The notes below the pieces were generated by a model that ran no database searches, had not been told where the DNA came from, and worked only from the letters and a program-made list of their open reading frames with translations. DNA of 22,331 bases from Trueperaceae bacterium (GTDB lineage Bacteria; Deinococcota; Deinococci; Deinococcales; Trueperaceae), in NCBI GenBank assembly GCA_029210865.1, contig JARGGE010000010.1, positions 1 through 22,331 on the forward strand, read 5' to 3'. Below, piece by piece: positions 12,531 to 18,874 of this stretch. The position numbers and the translations under genes were made by a program. Within the stretch, counting starts at the first letter, position 1, and each line of letters begins with the position of its first letter.

Positions 12531-12536
12531 GAGGAT
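12531..12536 (+). promoter_or_regulatory. Candidate leaderless -10 element of the CE15-like gene
   Basis: GAGGAT ends six bases before the GTG at 12543. The spacing matches the leaderless elements elsewhere, and the hexamer keeps the A at position 2 and T at position 6 but not the first T. There is no ribosome site at the expected distance. Confidence 0.3.
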
Positions 12537-12542
12537 GACGGC

Positions 12543-13703
12543 GTGACCCCTGCCGATGCTCCTCCCGCTGCCGGCGCGTCCGGCCAGCGGACCCGCGCCC
12601 TGCCCGACCCCTTCGTGGGCCCCGACGGACGCCGCGTGGCGATGCCGGCCGATTGGCCCGAGCGCGCGCGGGCCTGGCGGACCGTGGTCGCCGACGTCGC
12701 GTACGGCGGGTTGCCGCCGGCGCCCCGCGACCTCGAGGTCGAGACGCTCGGCGAGAGCCGCGTGCGCGCGATCCGCGGGGCGCCCTGGCTCACCAACCAC
12801 CGCGTGACGGCCGCCGTCGGCGCGTCCTCGGTGGCCCTCGTCGTGCGGGTGCTGCGGCCGGACGCCGAGGTGCCGGTGCCGGCGGTCCTCTACGGCGACG
12901 GCGGTTGGTGGAACCTCACCCACGCCGTGGCCCGGCGTGTCGTCGACCAGGGGGTGGCGCTCGTCTGGTTCGACCGCACCGAGCTGGCCGCGGACGTCGC
13001 CGGCCCGCCCCAGGCGGGGTCGGAGCCGCGCGGGGGGCTGTTCGGTGCGGTCCCGGCGGCCAGCTTCGGCGCGATCGCTGCCTGGGCGTGGGGATTCCAC
13101 CGGGCGGTCGACCTGGTCCGGGGGCTGCCCGAGATCGACGCCGAGCGCCTGGCGGTGACCGGGTTCTCGCGGGGCGGCAAGGCGGCGCTCCTCGCCGGCG
13201 CCACCGACGAGCGCATCGCGCTGGTCCACGACCACGCCTCGGGCGCGGGGGGCGCGGCTACCTTCCGTCACGTGGGCGCCGGCAGCGAGACGCTCGCGGC
13301 GCTCGTCGAGCGCTTCCCCACGTGGTTCGGCCCCCAGCTCCCCGGTTTCGCCGGTCGCGAGGAGGCGCTGCCCTTCGACCAGCACTGCCTGCTCGCCGCG
13401 ATCGCGCCGCGACCGCTCCTGCTGACCTACGCCGCCGCGGACCGCTGGTCGAACCCCGAGGGGATGGTGCAGGCGGCCTGGGCGGCGGGGGAGGTCTACC
13501 GCTTCCTCGGGCACGGCGACGCGCTCGCCTTCCACGTCCGGCCGGGGGACCACGCGCACACCGAGCAGGACTGGGCGACGCTCCTCGCCTTCCTCGCCTG
13601 GCGCTGGCAGGGCGGGGCGCCGCTCGAGGGGCTCGGGCGCCATCCCTTCGGCCCGCTCGATCCGGCCTTCGCCTGGCGCGCGCCCGCCCGCACCGGAGGT
13701 TGA
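12543..13703 (+). CDS. Alpha/beta-hydrolase of the CE15 glucuronoyl-esterase-like type
   Basis: This 386-residue hydrolase follows bacterial CE15 (4-O-methylglucuronoyl methylesterase) and acetylxylan-esterase-like sequences. The nucleophile is in GFSRGGKAAL (Ser209) and the catalytic His in PFDQH (His281), followed by APRPLL and AADRWSNPEG. The Glu that fungal glucuronoyl esterases carry in the ESGxGG motif is Ala here (HASGAGG); bacterial relatives with this change are thought to use an acid after the next strand, which would be Asp300. No signal peptide is visible, which is odd for a polysaccharide esterase and suggests an intracellular ester substrate. GTG at 12543 is preferred to GTG at 12504 because the family's conserved region starts soon after it and a hexamer sits six bases upstream. 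Substrate is unknown. Confidence 0.82.
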   Translation: MTPADAPPAAGASGQRTRALPDPFVGPDGRRVAMPADWPERARAWRTVVADVAYGGLPPAPRDLEVETLGESRVRAIRGAPWLTNHRVTAAVGASSVALVVRVLRPDAEVPVPAVLYGDGGWWNLTHAVARRVVDQGVALVWFDRTELAADVAGPPQAGSEPRGGLFGAVPAASFGAIAAWAWGFHRAVDLVRGLPEIDAERLAVTGFSRGGKAALLAGATDERIALVHDHASGAGGAATFRHVGAGSETLAALVERFPTWFGPQLPGFAGREEALPFDQHCLLAAIAPRPLLLTYAAADRWSNPEGMVQAAWAAGEVYRFLGHGDALAFHVRPGDHAHTEQDWATLLAFLAWRWQGGAPLEGLGRHPFGPLDPAFAWRAPARTGG

Positions 13704-13762
13704 CGGGGACGTCGGTCCGGCGCGATCCGTGCCCGCCCACGGACGTGCGACCGCCCGAGCGC

Positions 13763-13768
13763 TAGGCT
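13763..13768 (+). promoter_or_regulatory. Leaderless -10 element of the lipocalin-like gene
   Basis: TAGGCT in GCGCTAGGCTGCG ends six bases before the ATG at 13775, with no ribosome site. The same 10-mer GCGCTAGGCT precedes the ATG at 19911. The predicted transcript would start at or next to the ATG. Confidence 0.55.
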
Positions 13769-13774
13769 GCGCGC

Positions 13775-14872
13775 ATGCACCGGATCGTCCTCCCGTTCCT
13801 GACCGCCGTCCTGCTCGCTGGCGGTGTCCCCAGCGTCTACGATCAGCCCTACCCGGTCGCCCCGGTCGAGCTGCCCCGCGACGACGCCGCCCACGCCGCC
13901 CCGATCGAGTGGTGGTACTGGGTTGGCCACCTCGAGACCGCCGACGGCCGCGACCTCGCCTTCCAGCTCACCTTCTTCGAGGCGTACGCGCCGCCGCAAC
14001 TGCGGCTCCTGGGGATCCCCTCGAACCTCCTTCTGGAGAAGGGCATCGTCGGCCACGCGGTGGCCGCCGACCTGGGCGCCGGGCGGCATGGCATGGCGCA
14101 GCGCTTCGACGCCTACTACGAGGGCGGGGCGTCGACCGAGCGGCTCGACGTCTTCGTCGGCGACTGGCGCGCCACCTCCGCCGCCGATGGCGTGAGCCAC
14201 GCGCTCGCCTTCACCGTCGACGGCTACGCCTTCGACCTCGTGCTCACGCCCGCCAAGCCGTCCTCGCTCCACGGCGACCCGCCTGGCATCCAGTCGATGG
14301 GCCCCGGCGGCGTCAGCTACTACGTGTCCCACACGCGCATGGACGTCCGCGGCGAGGTGCGCGGGCGCTGCGCGGTCCCGGCCGCCTGCGCGCCCGAGGC
14401 CGTGGTCGGCCAGGCCTGGTTCGACCATCAGTGGGGCGACGTCCGCGTCGACGCCTTCGTCGGCTGGGACTGGTTCGCGCTGCAGCTCGACGACGGGGCC
14501 GACGTGATGCTCTACCTGATCCGCGACGCCACCGGCGGGTACGCGGCGGCGGCGGGCAGCTACGTGACGGCGGACGGGCGCACGCTCGGCCTCGCGGCCG
14601 AGGACTTCACGATCGAGCCGACCGGGGCGAGCTGGACGAGCCCGGACACCGGCGCCACGTACCCGGCGGGGTGGCGCGTGCGGGTCCCCGCCCACGGCGT
14701 CGACGTGCGCGTGGCGCCTCGCATCTTGGAGCAGGAGATGGACACGCGCGCCACCACGACGATCGTCTACTGGGAGGGCGCGGTCGCGGTGACCGGCAGC
14801 CACGCCGGGGTCGGCTTCGTCGAGCTGACGAACTACGACCGGGTGCCCTTCGCGCTCGCCGCGAGCGAGTGA
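13775..14872 (+). CDS. Exported lipocalin-like protein of the CrtC/AttH family
   Basis: This 365-residue protein has a short signal-like N terminus (MHRIVLPFLTAVLLAGG). It then shows two lipocalin-like halves typical of the CrtC (carotenoid 1,2-hydratase)/AttH family: EWWYWVGHLET near residue 45, LAFQLTFFEAY, then in the second half GQAWFDHQWGD and GWDWFALQLDDG, and a late VGFVELTNYD. Members hydrate carotenoid double bonds or have unknown lipid-related roles; the exact substrate is not clear from sequence, and no carotenoid genes are nearby. Its stop overlaps the GTG start of the YhhN gene as GTGA (14869-14872), so both are probably made together, which suggests a membrane-lipid context. A TAGGCT element six bases before the ATG indicates a leaderless mRNA. 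Confidence 0.8.
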   Translation: MHRIVLPFLTAVLLAGGVPSVYDQPYPVAPVELPRDDAAHAAPIEWWYWVGHLETADGRDLAFQLTFFEAYAPPQLRLLGIPSNLLLEKGIVGHAVAADLGAGRHGMAQRFDAYYEGGASTERLDVFVGDWRATSAADGVSHALAFTVDGYAFDLVLTPAKPSSLHGDPPGIQSMGPGGVSYYVSHTRMDVRGEVRGRCAVPAACAPEAVVGQAWFDHQWGDVRVDAFVGWDWFALQLDDGADVMLYLIRDATGGYAAAAGSYVTADGRTLGLAAEDFTIEPTGASWTSPDTGATYPAGWRVRVPAHGVDVRVAPRILEQEMDTRATTTIVYWEGAVAVTGSHAGVGFVELTNYDRVPFALAASE

Positions 14873-15516
14873 GCGGCGTCGCGGCCTTCGTCGGTCCCGC
14901 ACTGACGGCCTTCGGGGTCGCCGGTGCGCTCGTCGCGGTGCGGCAGGGGCGCCCGTGGGCGTACGGCGCCGCGAAGGGCGTCGCGTCGCTCGGGTTCCTG
15001 GTCACGGCGCTGGCGGTGGGCGCGGCCGCCGAGGGCTGGACGCGCTGGGCGCTGGTGGCGCTGGCGTTCTCCGCGGCCGGCGACGTCGCGCTCGCGGTGC
15101 GCTCCCGGGGTGGCTTCTTGGGCGGGCTCGCGCTCTTCTTGCTCGCCCACGCGACCTTCGCGGTCGCCTTCGCGGCCCGGGGCGTGGCGGCGGTGCTGCT
15201 CGTCGCGGCCGGCGGTGGGGTCGCCCTCGCGCTCGGGCTCGGCTGGCGCGCGTGGCGCGGGCGCCTGCCCGAGGCGATGCGCGCGCCGGTGGCCGCGTAC
15301 GCGCTGGTCTTGGGGACGATGGTCGCTTTGGCCCTCGCCACGGGGGCCGCGCACCGCGCGCCGGCGCTCGTGGTCGGGGCGCTGCTGGTGGCGGGCTCGG
15401 ACCTCGCCGTCGCCCGCGAGCGCTTCGCGACCAAGGGGTTCGTCAACAAGGCGATCGGTCTGCCGACCTATTACCTGGGCCAGACGCTCGTCGCCCTGGC
15501 GCTCGTCGGTCCCTGA
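14869..15516 (+). CDS. YhhN/TMEM86-family lysoplasmalogenase
   Basis: This 215-residue integral membrane protein has about seven or eight hydrophobic segments. Family marks are AAGDVALA (residues about 65-72), LLAHATFAVAF, GSDLAVARERF and the C-terminal NKAIGLPTYYLGQTLVAL. Characterised YhhN/TMEM86 proteins hydrolyse the vinyl-ether bond of lysoplasmalogens, releasing a fatty aldehyde and a glycerophospho compound. The start is GTG at 14869, overlapping the stop of the lipocalin-like gene as GTGA; this is the only start before the first membrane segment. The gene ends seven bases before the convergent stop of the PcaD-like hydrolase, with no clear terminator. Activity on plasmalogens in this organism is inferred from family. 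Confidence 0.85.
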   Translation: MSGVAAFVGPALTAFGVAGALVAVRQGRPWAYGAAKGVASLGFLVTALAVGAAAEGWTRWALVALAFSAAGDVALAVRSRGGFLGGLALFLLAHATFAVAFAARGVAAVLLVAAGGGVALALGLGWRAWRGRLPEAMRAPVAAYALVLGTMVALALATGAAHRAPALVVGALLVAGSDLAVARERFATKGFVNKAIGLPTYYLGQTLVALALVGP

Positions 15517-15523
15517 GGGGGCG

Positions 15524-16360
15524 TCAGCGCGCGGCGAGGCGGCGCAGGAAGGCGGCGACGTGCGCCGCCACCTCGTCGGGTCGGTCGAGGCTGGGCAGGT
15601 GCCCGGCCCCGGCGATCTCGACGTAGCGGGCGTCGGGGAGCGCGTCCGCCAGACCGCGCACCAGCGCTGGCGGGGTGGCCGCGTCCTCGCTGCCGCACAG
15701 GACCAGGGCTGGTGCGGCGATGCCGGCCGTCCGGTCGCGGAGGTCGGCGTTGCGGAGGGCGGCGCACGCCCCGAGGTAGCCGGCGGCCGGCGTGCGGAGG
15801 AGTAGGTTGCGGTAGCCGCGGAAGGCCAGGGGGTCACGGCTCGCGGGCGCGAACCAGCGTCCGACCACCGCGTCCGCCGAGGCGGCGAGGCCCTCCGCGC
15901 GCACCTCGGCCCGCCGCGCCTCCCAGGCCTCTCGGTCGCCGATGCGGGCCGCGGTGTCGAGCAGCACGAGGCCCGCCACCCGCTCCGGTGCGTCGAGCGC
16001 CGCCTGCAACGCGACCTGGCCCCCGATCGACACCCCGACCCACACGGCCTCCGTGACGCCGAGCCGATCGAGCACGCGCAGGACGTCCGAGGCCAAGGTC
16101 GCGAGCGCGTAGTCGCCGGGGGGTGCGTCCGAGAGCCCGTGGCCGCGCAGGTCGACGCGCACGCGCCGGTTCGCCGGCAGCCGCGCGACCACGTCGTCCC
16201 AGATGCGCAGCTCGGTGCCCAGCGAGTGGACGAACACCAGCGCCGGCGACCCGGGAGCGCTTGGAGGTGTGGGCTCGTCGACGCGCGCGTGCAGGATCAC
16301 GCCGTCGACGTCGACGAACGTCGTCGGGCCGCTGGTCGGGTGCGCGTGGCGGGGGTCCAT
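15524..16360 (-). CDS. Alpha/beta-hydrolase resembling 3-oxoadipate enol-lactonase (PcaD)
   Basis: This 278-residue cytoplasmic hydrolase has the alpha/beta-hydrolase order of motifs: VFVHSLGTELRIWDDV (oxyanion region), RVDLRGHGLSDAP, nucleophile elbow GVSIGG, catalytic acid region VLCGSEDAATPP and catalytic His in AGAGHLPSLDRP. The cap sequence (ASADAVVGRWF, then GYLGACAALRNADLR) closely resembles PcaD, which hydrolyses 3-oxoadipate enol-lactone in the beta-ketoadipate pathway. No other gene of that pathway is in the window, so a related lactone or ester substrate is possible. The ATG at 16360 is chosen because the upstream in-frame extension is Arg-rich and non-homologous-looking, and a TAGAGT hexamer ends five bases before it. 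Confidence 0.87.
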   Translation of the reverse strand: MDPRHAHPTSGPTTFVDVDGVILHARVDEPTPPSAPGSPALVFVHSLGTELRIWDDVVARLPANRRVRVDLRGHGLSDAPPGDYALATLASDVLRVLDRLGVTEAVWVGVSIGGQVALQAALDAPERVAGLVLLDTAARIGDREAWEARRAEVRAEGLAASADAVVGRWFAPASRDPLAFRGYRNLLLRTPAAGYLGACAALRNADLRDRTAGIAAPALVLCGSEDAATPPALVRGLADALPDARYVEIAGAGHLPSLDRPDEVAAHVAAFLRRLAAR

Positions 16361-16365
16361 GCGGG

Positions 16366-16371
16366 ACTCTA
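16366..16371 (-). promoter_or_regulatory. Leaderless -10 element of the PcaD-like gene
   Basis: On the minus strand TAGAGT fits TANNNT and ends five bases before the ATG at 16360. There is no ribosome site in that space, so a leaderless or near-leaderless mRNA is expected. Confidence 0.5.
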
Positions 16372-16387
16372 CCCGCCATCGGTGGGT

Positions 16388-16428
16388 GGGCGGGGCGCCC
16401 TGTCGCTCGCCGGGCGGGGCGCCCCGCC
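16388..16428. repeat. Repeated palindrome in the divergent intergenic region
   Basis: GGGCGGGGCGCCC occurs at 16388-16400 and 16412-16424, a period of 24 bases. The right copy lies in a perfect 16-base palindrome, GGCGGGGCGCCCCGCC (16413-16428). The element sits between the divergent PcaD-like and NifX-like genes, a likely place for an operator serving both; GC bias alone makes such sites easier to form. Confidence 0.5.
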
Positions 16429-16499
16429 GCGCTCCGTCGTGTCGCGCCCGCGTCCCTCGACGGGGCACGCGTACCGGGCCTGGTGTGGTCTAACCAGAC

Positions 16500-16964
16500 A
16501 TGGACGCCACCGGACCGCTCAAGATCGCCGCCGTGACCGACGACGGCCGCACCCTCAGCGCGCACTTCGGTCGGGGGCGCTCCTACCTCGTGTACACGAT
16601 CGAGGACGGCCGGATCGTCGCCGAGGAGCTGCGCGAGAAGGCCGGCCACCACACGTTCGGCGAGCATGGTGGCCACCATCACGACGACGAGCACGACCAC
16701 GAGCACGACCACGAGCACGAGCCCGGTACCGGTCGTACGGTCGGCCACGGCACGGGACCCGGCGCCGCCGACCGCCACGCGGCCATGGTGGTGCCCATCC
16801 CGGACGTGAAGGTCGTGCTCGCCCGCGGCATGGGGCAGGGGGCGTACGCCGCGCTGCAGGCCGCCGGCATCGAGGTGTTCGTCGCGGACGCGATCGAGAT
16901 CGCCGATGCCGTACACGCGTACCTGAACGGCACCTTGACGAACCGGCTCGATCGCCTCCACTGA
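16500..16964 (+). CDS. NifX/NifB-type (dinitrogenase iron-molybdenum cofactor domain) protein with a His-rich loop
   Basis: This 154-residue protein has the small alpha/beta domain of the NifX/NafY/NifB C-terminal family: IAAVTDDGRTLSAHFGRGRSYLVYTIEDG at the N terminus (conserved HFG about residues 22-24), then VKVVLARGMGQGAYAALQAAGIEVFVADA and a helical end. In nitrogen fixers this domain binds FeMo-cofactor precursors; stand-alone copies in other bacteria are of unknown role. Between the halves (about residues 49-86) is an insert with roughly 13 His among Asp and Glu, partly made by a 12-base tandem repeat, and it is likely metal-binding. No nitrogenase gene is nearby. The ATG at 16500 follows GTCTAACCAGAC with no ribosome site. 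Confidence 0.85.
   Translation: MDATGPLKIAAVTDDGRTLSAHFGRGRSYLVYTIEDGRIVAEELREKAGHHTFGEHGGHHHDDEHDHEHDHEHEPGTGRTVGHGTGPGAADRHAAMVVPIPDVKVVLARGMGQGAYAALQAAGIEVFVADAIEIADAVHAYLNGTLTNRLDRLH
16689..16721 (+). repeat. 12-base tandem repeat encoding EHDH units
   Basis: GAGCACGACCAC occurs at 16689-16700 and 16701-16712, followed by a partial GAGCACGAG (16713-16721). It stays in frame and codes for Glu-His-Asp-His twice and then Glu-His-Glu. Such in-frame repeats can gain or lose units by slippage and so change the number of His residues. Confidence 0.85.
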
Positions 16965-17009
16965 GCCGGGACGTCGCCCGCGGCGACGCGCCGGTCATGG
17001 ACCGTGCGC

Positions 17010-17015
17010 TAAGGT
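17010..17015 (+). promoter_or_regulatory. Leaderless -10 element of the small exported protein gene
   Basis: TAAGGT in GCGCTAAGGTCGC ends six bases before the ATG at 17022; no ribosome site lies between. It closely resembles the elements at 10334, 13763 and 19899. Confidence 0.55.
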
Positions 17016-17021
17016 CGCCCC

Positions 17022-17453
17022 ATGAAGCGTTCCGTCCTGCTCGTCCTGTTCCTCGCGCTCGTGGCCGTGCCCGTCTCGGCCTCGGACCACGACCTCGACC
17101 ACGACCCGTCGCTCGAGTTCGCCCAGGTGACCTGGGTCGACGTGACCGCGCGTGCGGACGGGACCTACGCCTTCGCCGTCACCGTTCGTCATGACGACGC
17201 CGGCTGGGACCACTACGCCGACGCGTGGGAGGTCGTCGACCCGCGGACCGATGCGGTCCTGGCGACCCGCGAGCTCCTCCACCCCCACGAGACCGAGCAG
17301 CCCTTCACCCGCAGCCTCGACGGCGTGGTGGTGCCCGAGGGCGTCACGGTCGTCCTGGTGCGTGCTCGGTGCAACGTTCATGGGTTCGGGGGCCGCACGG
17401 TCACCATCGACCTGAGCGAACCCGAGGGCGAGGGCTACACCGTCGGGCGCTAG
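17022..17453 (+). CDS. Small exported protein of unknown function
   Basis: This 143-residue protein has a clear signal peptide (MKRSVLLVLFLALVAVPVSA, cleavage near residue 20). The mature part starts DHDLDHDPS and reads as a beta-sandwich-like domain with HDDAGWDHYADAWEVV, LLHPHETEQPFTRSL and RARCNVHGFGG. I recall similar uncharacterised exported proteins with GWDHYADxW and HPHxxEQPFTRSL but cannot name a function. Several conserved-looking His residues and one Cys could bind a metal; this is inference. A TAAGGT element six bases before the ATG suggests a leaderless transcript separate from the NifX-like gene, whose stop is 57 bases upstream. Its TAG shares the palindrome CTAG with the tnaA stop on the opposite strand. 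Confidence 0.8.
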   Translation: MKRSVLLVLFLALVAVPVSASDHDLDHDPSLEFAQVTWVDVTARADGTYAFAVTVRHDDAGWDHYADAWEVVDPRTDAVLATRELLHPHETEQPFTRSLDGVVVPEGVTVVLVRARCNVHGFGGRTVTIDLSEPEGEGYTVGR

Positions 17454-18826
17454 GCCGGCAGCGGTTCGAAGCGCGCCGTGAAGTGGCGCAGCGCCGGTGG
17501 CTCGTCGACGATCCGGTACCCGCGCAGCTCGCTCGCGCGGGCAGCGACCTCGGCGCAGATCTCGACCACGTAGTCGACGTGGCTTTGGGTGTACGTGCGG
17601 CGCGGGATCGCGAGCCGCACCAGGTCGAGCGCCGCCGGCCGCTCGCTGCCATCTGGGCGGCGCCCGAACATCACGGTGCCGATCTCGCAGCTGCGGATGC
17701 CACCGGCCACGTACAGCGCCGCCGCCAGCGCCTGCCCCGGGTACTCGAGCGGCGGCACGTGCGGCAGCAGCGCCCGGGCGTCGAGGTAGACCGCGTGCCC
17801 GCCCACCGGCCGCACGATCGGGATGCCGGCGCGCGTTAGGCCGTCGCCCAGGTAGCCGGTGGAGCGGATGCGGTAGCGCAGGTAGTCGTGGTGCACGACC
17901 TCCTCGAGCCCCTGCGCGATCGCCTCCAGGTCGCGGCCGGCGAGCCCGCCGTACGTGGGGAAGCCCTCGGTGAGGATGAGCAGGTTGCGGCACGTCGCGG
18001 CCAGCGCGTCGTCGCGCAGCGCCAGCCAACCGCCGATGTTGGCGAGCCCGTCCTTCTTGGCGCTCATGGTCATACCGTCGGCGAGCGCGGCGAAGTCGCG
18101 CACGATGTCGGCGACGTCGCGGTCCTGCTGGCCCGGCTCGCGCTCCCGCACGAACCAGGCGTTCTCGGCGAAGCGGCAGGCGTCGAGGAAGAGCGGCTTG
18201 CCGTAGCGGTCGCAGATCGCCCGGACGCCGCGCAGGTTCTCGAGCGACACCGGTTGGCCGCCGCCCGAGTTGTTCGTGATGGTGACGAAGACGAGCGGGA
18301 CGTCGTCCGCGCGCTCGCGCAGGAAGGCCTCGAGGCGCTCCAGGTCCATGTTCCCCTTGAACGGGTGCTCGAGCGCCGGGTCGAGGCCCTCCGGGATCAC
18401 GAAGTCGATCGCTTCGGCACCGGTCGCCTCGACGTTGGCGCGGGTGGTGTCGAAGTGGGTGTTGTTGGGCACCACCTTGCCCGGCCCGCCCACCGCCGCC
18501 ATCAGGATCTTCTCGGCCGCGCGTCCTTGGTGGGTCGGGATCACGTGCGGCATGGGGAAGAGCCGCTGCACCGCCGCCTCGAAGCGGAACCAGGAGGGCG
18601 AGCCGGCGTAGGCCTCGTCGCCCCGCTGGATCCCGGCCCACTGCTCGCTCGACATGGCGCCGGTGCCGGAGTCGGTGAGCAGGTCGATGAGCACGTCCTG
18701 GCTGCGCAGCGCGAAGAGGTTGTGGCCGGCGGCCTCGAGGGCCGCGCGGCGCTCGGCTTCGGTGGTCATCCGCAGCGGCTCGACCGAGTGGATGCGGAAG
18801 GGCTCGATGATGGTCTTCGGGATCAT
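17450..18826 (-). CDS. tnaA: Tryptophanase
   Basis: This 458-residue PLP enzyme would split tryptophan into indole, pyruvate and ammonia. The sequence aligns with the tryptophanase/tyrosine phenol-lyase family throughout: EPFRIHSVEP, DLLTDSGTGAMS, GDEAYAGS, PTHQGRAAEK, TITNNSGGGQPVSL, LDACRFAENAWF, and MSAKKDGLANIGG with the PLP lysine at about 258. Two positions favour tryptophanase over the phenol-lyase: CEIG (Ile382; Arg in phenol-lyase) and LRHFTARF (His448; Phe in phenol-lyase). The ATG at 18826 is chosen because the conserved EPFRI follows eight residues later, as in the family; ATG 18838 is an alternative. It is 48 bases downstream of the YVTN gene, so the two may be cotranscribed. I see no TnaC-like leader peptide. 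Confidence 0.93.
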   Translation of the reverse strand: MIPKTIIEPFRIHSVEPLRMTTEAERRAALEAAGHNLFALRSQDVLIDLLTDSGTGAMSSEQWAGIQRGDEAYAGSPSWFRFEAAVQRLFPMPHVIPTHQGRAAEKILMAAVGGPGKVVPNNTHFDTTRANVEATGAEAIDFVIPEGLDPALEHPFKGNMDLERLEAFLRERADDVPLVFVTITNNSGGGQPVSLENLRGVRAICDRYGKPLFLDACRFAENAWFVREREPGQQDRDVADIVRDFAALADGMTMSAKKDGLANIGGWLALRDDALAATCRNLLILTEGFPTYGGLAGRDLEAIAQGLEEVVHHDYLRYRIRSTGYLGDGLTRAGIPIVRPVGGHAVYLDARALLPHVPPLEYPGQALAAALYVAGGIRSCEIGTVMFGRRPDGSERPAALDLVRLAIPRRTYTQSHVDYVVEICAEVAARASELRGYRIVDEPPALRHFTARFEPLPA

Positions 18827-18833
18827 GGATCCG

Positions 18834-18839
18834 AGCATC
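18834..18839 (-). promoter_or_regulatory. Weak candidate -10 element of tnaA
   Basis: On the minus strand GATGCT, preceded by TGC (an extended -10-like context), ends seven bases before the ATG at 18826. It lies in the 48-base gap to the YVTN gene. The first base departs from TANNNT, so readthrough from upstream is equally possible. Confidence 0.25.
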
Positions 18840-18874
18840 GCACGCCGGCGTCGACGCGCCGCCGGCCCCGCGCG

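Noticed and set aside
16500..16964. Part of a nitrogen-fixation cluster
   Set aside because: No other nif-like gene occurs in the window, and stand-alone NifX/NifB-type domains are common in non-fixers.
17450..18826. Tyrosine phenol-lyase
   Set aside because: The phenol-lyase Arg and Phe positions are Ile382 and His448 here, as in tryptophanase.
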